From: Artemia franciscana
Lineage: Eukaryota; Arthropoda; Branchiopoda; Anostraca; Artemiidae
DNA length: 64,000 nt
NCBI RefSeq assembly: GCF_032884065.1
Contig: NW_027062696.1
Location: forward strand, 620,001 to 684,000
Reading direction: 5' to 3'
A program made the translations under genes and the position numbers. This document shows positions 1 through 11,700 of the stretch, piece after piece. The notes under the pieces were generated by a model. That model ran no database searches, was not told the origin of the DNA, and saw only the letters and a program-made list of their open reading frames with translations. Numbering within the stretch: the stretch's first letter is position 1; the number at the start of each line of letters is the position of its first letter.

Positions 1-3
1 AAG

Positions 4-377
4 AAATACTATGTTTATCCAGTTAAAAAAAAAACTTATTTGCAATATCTCAAGATCAGATAAGGGTACAAGTTGAAGCTTGAGGCTAAGAGTATGTTAA
101 CGGGAATGTTAAAAGTGATTGGGGGAATGGTAATAAAAACAAACAGAAATTAACTAAAAATATTCCATAAAAAGAAGTTATTCAAAGAAAAGTAAAGTGC
201 TTTATCAAACTCAAGATCAGTAGAAATAAATTCCTATAATGGTTCAAATCAAAAAATACTATGTGCATCCAGTTAAAAAAAAAGTATTTGCAATATCTCA
301 AGAACGGCTAAGGTTATAAGTTGAAGCTTGAGACTAAGGGTATGTTAGCAGGAATGTTGGAAAATGATTGGGTGAAT
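4..377. repeat. Direct repeat, about 250-bp period
   Basis: The segment 4-130 recurs at 254-377 with modest divergence. Shared landmarks are AAATACTATG, CCAGTTAAAAAAAA, TTTGCAATATCTCAAGA and AGTTGAAGCTTGAG. The interval 130-250 resembles parts of the inverted repeat at 1435-2345. Confidence 0.7.
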
Positions 378-539
378 TCAAGCCCCCCCCCACCTTGCCC
401 TTTTAGATGTACCCTCCCCTCAACACTGATTACAATTTTGAAAAATTAAGTTTGTTCGAAATAGGCAAAATAACTAGTAACTATACCTCCGAGGATGCAA
501 CACCCCCCCCCCCATACATAGAAACCCCCAGGGTAATAA

Positions 540-1420
540 CAGTGAATTATACAATTTACCGATTGAAAACTGGAAATCGATAGGAAATCGGAAGTTCTAG
601 TGCCTTGGTTAAGCGTCAAAAGTGATCGGAGGGCAGCTATCCCCCCCGCCTGTTATTCCCCAAATGCCTGTGATCAAAATTTTGAGATTGCCATTTTGTT
701 CAAAATTACCTAAAGGTCAAATAACAATGCCTCTGGGGTTAACAAAACCCACCACAGCCCCCATTGCAAGGACTGTAAGTTATGCAAGTTGTTTAATACT
801 AACATATATGATTTTTATGGAAGGGGCTCGTATAAACTTCAAAAAAGTTGCATTCGATTTTAAATCGCAAATTCTAGCTCCATTTTTAAAGGGCAAGAGT
901 GATCGAAAGGCAACCAGCCCTTGCGTACTTTTTTCCCAAATGATTTTTTTTTGGGGGGGGGATCATTCGATTGGATATCCAAATTTCTAGTGCCGTTTTT
1001 AAGAGTCGACATTAATCGGAGGGTAGCCAGCCCTCCCCTCTTTCACACCCTTTTTTCCACAAATGCATCCGATCAAAATTTTGAAATAGCTATTTTGGTC
1101 AAAAATAGCCTACAGTCAAACAACTATAACTCATGAGTTGACAAATGCCTCACTGTCCCGGGGCAAGGGCTGGGACTTATGCAAGTTGCCCATTGATAAT
1201 ATATAAGGTTTTAGGAAGGGGTAGTCGCATTAGCTTTGGAGGGGACTCATTCAATTTGAAATTAAAGTTCTAGCTTCCTTTTGAGAGTCAAAATTGATTC
1301 ATGGACAACTAGCCCCCCCCCCTTTCCCCAAACACATCCAGTAAAAATTTTAGTGTAGCAGTTTTATAGCAAATAGTCCAAGTCCAAGAGAAAGAAAATT
1401 GATTTTGAAATGGGGAATGT
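540..1420 (+). repeat. Divergent tandem array, GGAGGGCAACTAG-type units (array A)
   Basis: Imperfect copies of a 300-400 bp unit. Each unit carries AGTTCTAGTGCC, a GGAGGGCAGCTA-like block followed by C-rich sequence, and ATCAAAATTTTGAGAT near GCCATTTTGTTC. It then has a run like CAAATAACAATGCCTCTGGG and GTAAGTTATGCAAGTT. Related units occur at 36175-37145 and 63105-64000. There is no coding sequence. Confidence 0.65.
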
Positions 1421-1434
1421 AAAATAAACTTGAA

Positions 1435-2345
1435 ACTTTGGCAATCAAAAACAGACAGAAACTAATTAAAAAAAAAAAAACTCCGAAAAATAAGTTTTTT
1501 CAAAGTAAAGTAGAGGCCATATTAAACCTAAGATCAGCAGAAAAAATTTCTATATTGATTCAAAGCCAAAACGACCAGAAATTACTCATAAAAACTACAG
1601 CAGGTATTGATGTATTGATGAACAAATCTTTAAACGAGTACAACTTAAATTGAATAAATAAATCCAGCTTAAAACTAACAAAAATTCCTACGAACAAGAG
1701 TTTGGTACCTTCCCTAACTGTAAAAGTCTAAAGCGTACTGCGTCATTGGCGCTTTACTGAAAACTATATGTGTCTTGGACTATAAACTATATGTTTATTT
1801 TATTAGTTCTTTCCAGTTTTGAAAAGAACTGATAACATGAAACTAAATATTTGATATATATTGATATTAAATGCTGAAAACTTATCAGTTAAAGATTTTA
1901 TTTCATTGTGAATTTTATTTTTATTTTCAATGTCATAAAAAGCACAAAAATAAAATTTTTGTAACATAATTCGTTTTCAGTAAAGCACCAATGACGCAGT
2001 AGGCTATGTACATCTACAGTTAGGGAAGGGGGGCAGAAGCCAAATTCTTGTTTGTAGTAATTTTTGTTTGTTTTAAGTCTGATCTGTTCATTCAATTTAT
2101 GCTTTACTCGGTTCAAGATTTAACTATTTATTTATATTAGTACCTGTTGTATGTTTGTTTGCTATGATTGTCTATTCAATTTGTGTTCGTTTCGGATTTC
2201 ATTGATCCTTCAATAGTAATCGATGGTCGTTTTGAGTTTGAACGATTATAGGAATTTAATTCTGCTGATCTTATTTTTAGTATGGCCAGGACTTTTCTTT
2301 GAAAAACTTCTTTTTCAGAGTTTTTTTTTAATCAATATTAGAAAT
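1435..2345. repeat. Large imperfect inverted repeat
   Basis: The left arm (about 1435-1775) is the reverse complement of the right arm (about 1975-2345), with indels. Anchors are AAAGTAAAG/CTTTTCTTTG, CTAAGATCAGCAG/CTGCTGATCTTA, TTCCCTAACTGTA/TACAGTTAGGGAA and TGCGTCATTGGCGCTTTACT on the left against its mirror near 1975-2000. The spacer is about 200 bp. It is likely a foldback-type mobile element or two opposed copies. Confidence 0.7.
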
Positions 2346-2507
2346 AGCAAAACAGAAAATTTTTGAAAACCATTTTAAATAGGGGACTTTCATGTTTCTA
2401 CTAAGTATACACTATTGGGAAAACTAAGAATCGTTTATGTTATTTTATTATCGCCGTCTGAAAAAAGAAATTGTTAGGTGGTTCTGAGAGGCCCAAGTTC
2501 TGGTTAC

Positions 2508-2734
2508 CTGTTTATCCATTGATGATCTACCGTGCAAATGATTGGCGAATAGAAATGCTTCAACGGCAAATCCTAATGATGCAGTCAGATAATCTAATTT
2601 CTTTGGTAGAAAATTAGTATAGAACATTATGATGTCAACTATTCCATTTAAGCCAAAAAAGAAGAACATGGTGATATGTTGTGCATTTCCATAATGAACA
2701 AACTGCCCATTTTCAAAACCGGTAATAGTTTCAC
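2508..2734 (-). CDS. TMEM45-like coding exon 3
   Basis: The exon lies between a TTTTTTAG acceptor and a GTAACC donor. It encodes 75 full codons starting ETITGFENGQFVHYGN and ending in HLHGRSSMDKQ. It contains the family's most recognisable block, His followed by TM and an FFFF run, and then a hydrophobic helix with FAVEAFLF. It ends in phase 0. No following exon is visible to the left. Confidence 0.87.
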
Positions 2735-5700
2735 CTAAAAAAGAAACAACAGAATGGGACAACTTTGAAATTGCACATATTGGAATAAAAAAACGAAAAA
2801 ACAAAAGCCATAACAAAAGTTTTCACTTACAAGAAAGAATCCTTGAAGGTAGAATGACTAGCATACTGCCAATGAACCTATATATGAGACTGCAAGATAT
2901 TCACAACGATTCGAGCGGCTTAGGCAAGTCAAATTTTACGTTAGTATATTGTCACTTGGTTGCCACTTACACACTCGGTTGTCACTTACTATTGACAACC
3001 GATCTTCATTATTGTATTTTGATCTTGTTTTTAAAGATGGTCAATGATCTTCACTGCTTGATCTGTCGTTTCATACTAGCTATCACTAGAATCGCATACT
3101 AGCTATCCTACACTAAATATTAATCTATGCAAAGAAAAGATGCTGATAATCTTATATGTTTACTCACTATCGTATTTAGATCTTATTTTTAATGCTGGTC
3201 CATGATTTTCGCAGCTTGATCTGTAGTCTCATGCCTTTCATGTGTATAACTTGAGACACCCACGGAAGCATATATCTTGGCAAGAACTGAGGACCCTTAT
3301 GAGGACTTCAAGCAAGCATAAAATATAATTCAAAGAAAAATCACAAAGAGTAATTTGCAGCCTGTAAGTTCACGCAAAGTCCATGTTTATTTGATTTTTA
3401 TGCTTGGTTCTAAGCTTTAAAGTATTAAATAAAAAAAACTAGTTTTTTTAGCTGAAAGTAAGGAGCGACATTAAAACTTAAAACGAACAGAAATTACTCC
3501 GTATATGAAATGGGCTGTCCCCTCCGCAGTCCCTCGCTCTTTACGCTAAAGTTTGACTCTTTGCAACAATTCTACTTTTTAAAACAATTAAAAACTTTAG
3601 CGTAAAGAGCGTGGGACTGTGGAGGGGACAACCCATTTCATATACGGAGTAATTTCTGTTCGTTTTAAGTTTTAATGTCGCTCCTTACTTTCAGCTAAAA
3701 AAACTAGTTTTTTTTATTTAATTTCTGAACGTTTTTGAATTAATGCATGTTTGATTTTGGCTCTCCGCACATAAATTATTGAAATGAAATTAGTATATTA
3801 ATTTTTTTTGGCTAAATGGCTTTCTCTTAGTTCTGATCAGACGATTTTGAGAAATAAGGGGTGGGGAAGGAGGCCTAGCTGCCCTCCAATTTTTCGGTTA
3901 CTTAAAAAGGCTACTAGAACTTTTAATATTCAACGAACGTTTTTATTAGTAAACAATATACGTAACTTAAGAATTAACTTACGTAACAAACTTTTATATT
4001 CTTATATTTTTATTATGTGTACGAGGGGGTTTGTACCCTCGTTAATACCTCGCTCTTTACACTAAATTGTAAGTTTTGTCCCAATTCTTTAGGAATGACC
4101 CATGAATCAAAAAGGCCGTAGAATAAATAGTTGAAATCACTAAAAATATTTTAGCATAAAGAGCGAGGTATTTATCTCCTCCTAAATACCTCGCTCTTTA
4201 TGCTAAAGTATTTTTAGAACCCGTCATATGCGTAATAATCTCTGTTCGTTTTAAATTTCAATGCTATTCCTTACTTTCATTTGAAAAAACGTTTTCATGT
4301 TTATTTTTTCATTGTTTTTTTCATAGTAATGCTAGAAAATCCTGCGCCCTTTACATTGAATTTTTCTTCCCCCATGACATATTCCTCAAAGGAAAGATCC
4401 TCCCACAAAGCCCTCTCCCATCAACCCCACCCCAAACCTAAAAATTTCCGTGAAAACGTCTGTACACTTCCCAATAACCATTACTATATGTAAACACTGG
4501 TCAAAGTTTGTAACTTGCAGCCCCTCCCTCAGGGATTGTGGGGGAGTAAGTCATTCCCAAAGACATAGTTATTATGGTTTTCGACTATGCTGAACAAAAT
4601 GGCTATCTTAAAATTTTAATCTGTTGACTTTTGGAAAAAAATGAGCATGGGAGGGGGCCTATTTGCCCTCAAATTTTTTTGGTCACTTAAAAAGGGCACT
4701 AGAACTTTTCAATTCCGTTAGAATGAGCCCTCTCTCGACATTCTAGGACCACTTGGTCGATAAGATGACCCCTGGGAAAAAAAACAAAAAAACAAATAAA
4801 CACGCACCCGTGATTTGTCTTCTGGCAAAAAATACAAAATTCCACATTTTTTAGATAGGAGCTTGAAATTTTTGCTATAGAGTTCTCTGATATACCGAAT
4901 GCGATAGTGTGATTTTCGTTAAGATTCTAGGGGATGTTTCCCCCTTTTTTCCAAAATAGGGCAAATTTTCTCAGGCTCGTAACTTTTGATGACAAAGACT
5001 AAATTAATTGAAACTTATATATTTAGAATCAGCGTAAAAATTCGATTGTTTTGATGAATCTTTTAGCATCAAAATTCCGTTTTTTAGAGTTTCGTTTACT
5101 ATTGAGCCGGGTCGCCCCTTACTACAGTTCCTTACCACGAACTGTTTGAAAAGAAAATAATTCGGTATTTCGGGGCTTCTGACATTATTACTCCTTTGCG
5201 GAAGTTAGGCTCAAAATTGAAAAAGGATTATATTTTTTCTCTGGGCCCCTTTCACCTCTTAGTTCGTTTATTTTCCCGTTAGTTTTCACCTGTTTTCGCT
5301 TTATAGTTGTGTTATCTCTTGGCAGTTCTTTCGTTAGTTGAGTTATGCTTGTGGTATATATGTTTTATCGCTCGTATAGTTGTGTTATTTCAAATTATAC
5401 TCCATAATAGAGAGGCTCCGAACACCCAGCATTGTATATTGAGCTCTTAATTTGACGTTTTTTTCTAACGTGACCAGACTCGTCCTGCACCCTTTTCATT
5501 GAATTTTTTTCCCCCATGGCATATTTCTCCAAGGAAAAATCCTCCCACATAGCCCCTTCCCTCAACCCTACCCCCAAAACCAAAAAAATCCCCCTGAAAA
5601 CGTCTGTACACTTCCCAATAACCATTATTATATGTAAACACTGGTTGAAGTTTGTAACTTGCAACCCCTCCCCCAGGGACTGTGGGGGAGTAAGTCATCC

Positions 5701-8700
5701 CCAAAACATAGTTATTATGATTTTAGACTATGCAAAACAAAATGGCTATCTCAAAATTTTGATCCGTTGACTTTAGGAAAAAATGAGCGTGGGAGGGGGC
5801 CTAGATGCCCTCCAATTTTTTTGGTCACTTAAAAAGGGCACTAGAACTTTTCATTTCCATTAGAATGAGTCCTCTTGCGACATTCTGGGACCACTTGGTC
5901 GATACGATGACCCCTGGGAAAAAAAAAAACAAAAAAAAAAAAAACAAACAAATAAACACGCACCCGTGATTTGTCTTCTGGCAAAAAATGCAAAATTCCA
6001 CATTTTTGTAGATAGGAGCTTGAAACTTCTACAGTAGGGTTCTCTGATACGCTGAATCTGATGGTGCCATTTTCGTTAAGATCCTATGAATTTTAGGGGG
6101 TGTTTCCCCCTATTTTCCTAAATAAGGCAAATTTTCTCAGGCTCGTAACTTTTGATGGCTAAGACTAAACTTGATGAAACTTATATATTCAAAATCAACA
6201 TTAAAATGCGATTCTTTTGATGTAGCTATTGATATCAAAATTCAATTTTTAGAGTTTTGGTTACTATTGAGCCGGATCGCTCCTTACTACAGTTCGTTAC
6301 CACGAACTGTTTGATACCTGACAAGTGTTTTATACCATATATTTATACCATACAGGGAGTTTACAGCAATAGAAACTTTAAAATAGTAATTTAGAAGGCT
6401 TGTTATTAATTTCTTTTATTAACAATTTAACTAAACAATAATTCAACTTTTTTGATATTTGAAGTTTTGTTGAGTTTCCCGTTGTTTCGAAACCCTCAAA
6501 TAGTCAACAAGAAGACATTTCATCAAATGTTTCGAAATTATGTTTTCCTTCCGGTTCTATATTCAAGGGCGTATCTAGGATTTTGGATTGGGGGTGGGGT
6601 ATTTTTTTCGGGGAGGGCAAGTTCATCAAACAAATTTAAAGATCGCTTCATAAATTTGTTTATATGCATTTTTGTTACGTTTATGAGTCGGATATTTTTT
6701 TTTTTTTGGGGGGGGGGGGTGACAAACTCCCCCTGGATACGGCCTTGTCTATACTCCAAAATAATTTCTTAGGTAAAGACGTGTATTATGGCTTCTTTTG
6801 ATAAGGCTGAAGCTGGACAAGAGCTTGAGCCGAAATTAAGAAACCTTAAAACACGTTTGATAAGAGCAATCTTGAAAACAAAAACACAAAAACTTTCAAA
6901 AGCACTTTTAAAACAGAATGAAGAACTTACTACAATTTTTAAAGGTAATACTATTGTAGTAAGGGAAAATTTTGATAATGAACAAAAACAAGGCATTAGT
7001 TCAGACGAAACCACTTACAAAAAGCTGGATTTTGGCCCAACTGAAAAATACACTACAGAAATACGAAATGAACTGGAGAGCCTAAAAAGAAAACTTATAC
7101 ATATCCCTCTGTTTTACTTTAGATGTCACACAAGAGGTTGCTCTGCAAAAAATCAATGGTATAACTCAAAATTCACGAAAAAAAATGTTCCCATTCAACC
7201 CTTTTTGCCTACTATTCAAAATCTTATTCATAGAAACAAATTTATCTTATTAAAAAATTAAGGAATCGTCGTTAAGAGGAAAAATTAAGTCTTTACTGTT
7301 TCGCAGCATCTACACAAATTATGACGTGAAGAAATGTGAATAAATATTGAAAAATACAACACAGAAGCATTTTGACCTATTTCAGCATAGGTCGGCAACC
7401 TTTTGTTGTAAAAGGGCCAAAAGTTTACGATGGGATATTAAGCGGGCCGCACTTAGGTCACATGTTATTACACAGTAGGGTAGTATTGTATTTATACTAT
7501 AATAAGTATAGCACATCTATAATACTTGTATACAAATATTTTAGGCTTAAAAATAAAACCTTAATGTATATTTTTACTACATTTATTTTAGTTAATATAG
7601 TCAATGATATCTTCGTTGTTGCATTTGACTTGCAAGTTTTTTATGCATTCGCTTGCATTTTTGTAACAGAGAAGTGTAATATTGAGTCTAAATGTATGTC
7701 TGATAACCAAGAACAGTGTTTTTTCTCGATAATTCAAACATTGAAAAAGTTTTGTCACAAATATATTTACTACCAAACATAGTGATTTTTTGCTCAGCAA
7801 AATTTTTAATTTCTTGTAGTTTTCAGAAGGCAAACTTCAATAAAAATCCAGCAAGTTTTTTTTCCTTAAGAGCTATTTTAAGTGTGGTATCACTTTGCAA
7901 ATTACTGACGTTGATTTGCAAATAACTTGGTACACATCACGTTGATTGGCAAATAACTTGGTACATTACTGATATTCACTGCCAAGGGGTTTTCGAAAAT
8001 AGCCATCTTACATAAAATCTTTGTGAAATTAGAAACCCGGTTATCAAACTCAGTTTGAAGTTGTATTAATACACTTTTCATTTTAGTATTTTGCCACACA
8101 AAATTTGTACCAGCTTTTTCAGCTGTTTCCTTGCAATTTGGAGAATGATCGATATGGACATATCCTTGAGGGGATGAATATATTTCAAAAATACATCTTG
8201 ACTGATCCACCACGATGGTGAGACTCTACCTGCTGAGTTTTCCTGGAGCATCAGTTAGCACGTGAGGCTGAGAATTTTTGATTGAAAATATAAATTGAGG
8301 TGGTAAATACTGACTGCTTGCAGAAACAGGCCCGACTATAGTCACAAGCACAATATCATCCGATTCCTCTCCCTAAATACTTTAGGAGGAACGTGAACTG
8401 TTGTCACAGGATTTTCGCCACAGCTGTAAATGTCACTTGCACTAAAAGGAACCTTTTCTAGAACTGACTTCAGGTTTGAGAAGACATTTTCATTGTTGAC
8501 CCTGTTAAAGCTTGCTACATGACCCAAGCTTGTGGGTTAAGGCTTGCGTAGTAACAGTTGTGGATTTTCAGCTCGAAAACCTACCAGCCAGTCTATCCCT
8601 GCCTCTTTGGTATTGTTTCAGTTCAGAGGGATTATCTTTTTGTTTGCTATAGCGAAGTAGTTGATGCAGTCAAAGTCATATGCATTGGCAATTGTAATTA

Positions 8701-11700
8701 AAATTAGTCGGGGTTGCAGTCGCAATCATTCACATACACAAGTATTTGCAGTTGCAAGTAGTTACAAATTCAAACAGTTAAAAGCAGTCACAGTTAGAAA
8801 AATAATAGCAGTAGCACTAATTGCAGAAGTAGTAGTTGTAGCAGCCCTCAAAGCTTCAATTTATTGCTTTCAGCTGTTTTTTAGATATTGTTCATATGCC
8901 CTTTTGACAACCTGCATGCATAGAGCACATATTGATTTTGTTCAATATACACTGCAATATCTTTTGATAGTTTCAACTTAATGTCCTTAGCCATCCCAGA
9001 TATACTGCAGATAGACCAGTTCAACATCCATATTTAGTTATAAATCCCCCCCATCCCCCAACAGGTCACTAGGCATCAACTTGATACCTTTATCCAAACC
9101 TAAGATGCAGTAATATGCCCTTATGACAAACTTGGATGGACACAGAATCTTTTGATTTAGTTCAGCATCAACAATAATATGCCCTGAAATTTCCAACGTA
9201 TCCCCCTTTTTTTGATGGGGGATATTGAACATACACCCTTTTGACAATCTGGATATGTATTGCGCCTTTTGGTTTAATCTTATTCCCCCTCTATTTCTCC
9301 TGAAAGTTGAAACTTTATGCCTATTCTGTTCCTGAGATATTGTATCTATGCTCTTTTGACAACCTGGATGTACTTAAACCCTTTTGAAAAATAAAGTTAC
9401 CCTCGATTTTGTAGATGGGTGTCATCTGGTACATGCTGGGAAATGTCCCAGGGTGTACAATATTTTCCTGTCCCACTATATGCCAGATGACATCCATTTG
9501 CAAAATCAAGCGTTATTTTTTTCGTCTGAATGTTTCGCAACAAAGAGGCCACATACCTCAACCAGATAATTTGGCTTTCATTTGATACCCTAAGCACTAG
9601 ATTTCACTGAACTAAAAAAGAATAAACAAAGAAACACAAAAGAAAAAAAAAATTTTGGGGTGTATTTCCCAAAATTTTAAGATAGATTTGCTCAAAAGCA
9701 AATATTGTAACATACCAAAATAATTGATCTAGATTGGATAGTTGAACATCAAACTAACTATGCTAGATGAGGCTTACAGATTTTTTTGAGAATGCTACAT
9801 GTAAGAATTCTAGATGGTACCCCCTTTCACTTCCTTGTGCATTGGTATGGTGAGTAATATGGTCCACCAGGTCCGTTGCGGCGGGGGTCTTGCGGGCCGT
9901 ACCAATATTCCTTGCGGCACTTTTATATGTCTTTTTTTTGCCAATCTACTCGTGGAATGTGCTAAATGTCTGCTATACAAGGTTTCCGTCCGGTTCCTTC
10001 CTTCTTAGATATTCAAAAAAGCTAGTTTTTTTAACTGCAAGTAAGGAGCAACATTAAAACTTAAAACGAACAGAAATTACTCCGTATGTGAAAGAGATTA
10101 TCCCCCCCCCCACAACGCCTGGCTCTTTACCCTAAGGTTTTGACTCTGTCACAATTCTACTTTTTAAAACAATAAAAAAAACTTTAGCGTAAAGAGCGAG
10201 GCGTTGTGGAAGGGACACCCTCTTTCATATACGGAGTAATTTCTATTGGTTTTAAGTTTTAATGTCGCTCCTTACTTGCAGTTAAAAAAATTGTTTTTTT
10301 TTTAATTTAATTTCTGAACGTTTTTGAGTTAATCCATGTTTTGATTTTGGCTCACCGCACATGACTAATTAAACTGAAATTTGCATATTAATTTTTTTTT
10401 CGCTAAATGGCTTTCTCATAGTTTTTATCGGATAAAAAAAGAGGTAGGGGAGGAGGCCTAGCTGCCCTCCAATTCGTGGTTACTTAAAAATGCATCGATA
10501 TTTTTTTTGTTGTTTGTACGAACGTTTTTGTTAGCAATAAACATACGTAACTTACGAATTAGCTTACATAATGAACTTCTATATTCGTATGTTTTTGTTG
10601 CTTATATGAGGGTGTTCGCCCCCCTCGTCAATACCTCACTCTTTACACTAATTACTCTACTTCCCCATTCCTTAAGAATGACCCCTGAATCACAAAGGGC
10701 GTAGTATAAATAGTTGAAATTATTAAAAATACTTTAGCATAAAGAGCAAGATATTATGGAGGAGACGGACCCCTTAAATACGTAATATTTTATGTTCGTT
10801 TTAAGTTTTAACGCAACTCATTACTTCCAGGTGAAATTTTTTTTTTATTTATTTATTTTCTCTTTTTTTTAAATAATGCTAGAAAATCCTGCGCCCCCTT
10901 CATGGAAATTCTCTTCCCTCATGAAAAATTCCTCGATGGAAATATTCTCCAACGTAACCCAAACTCTAATTTTTGACCCGGTGACTTTGGGGAAAAATAA
11001 TTGGCGTGGGAGGGGGCCTAGGTTTCCTCCAATTTTTTTGGTCACTTAAAAAGGGCACTAGAACTTTTAATTTCCGTTAGAATGAGCCCTCTCGCGATTT
11101 TCTAGGACCGCTGGGTCGAAACGATCACCCCTGGGGAAAATAAAAAAAAAATAAAAAAAACAATAAAAAAAACACTAATCCGTGATCTGTCTTCTGGCAA
11201 AAAATACAAAATTCCCCATTTTTGTACATAGGAGCTTGAAACTTTTAAAGTTGATTTCTCTGATACGCTGAATCTGATGGTTTGATTTTCGTTAAGATTC
11301 TATGACTTTTAGGCGGTATTTTCCCCTATTTTCCAAAATAAGGCAAATTTTCTCATTAACTTTAGACTAATCTCATTAACGTAAGACTAATCTTGACGAA
11401 ACTTATATATTTGAAATCAGTATTAAAATGCGATTCTTTTGATATAACTATTGTTGTCAAAATTCCGTTTTTTAGAGTTTCGGATACTATTGAGCCGGGT
11501 CGCTCCTTACTACAGTTTGTTACCACGCACTGTTTGATATATTTTTGGACGATATTTCATGCATTTGGAGGCATAGTCCTTACATCTGTTTCTCGATCGT
11601 TTAAAGATATATCATGTCAAATCGAGATTTACGATAGAGCCGGAGGAGAAAGAAAAACTACTTTTTTCTGGATGTTTTGTTAATAAAAATATACGAACTC

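Noticed and set aside
5395-5770. Overlapping short frames on both strands
   Set aside because: They lie in foldback copy F2 and are not conserved as frames in F1, F3 or F4.
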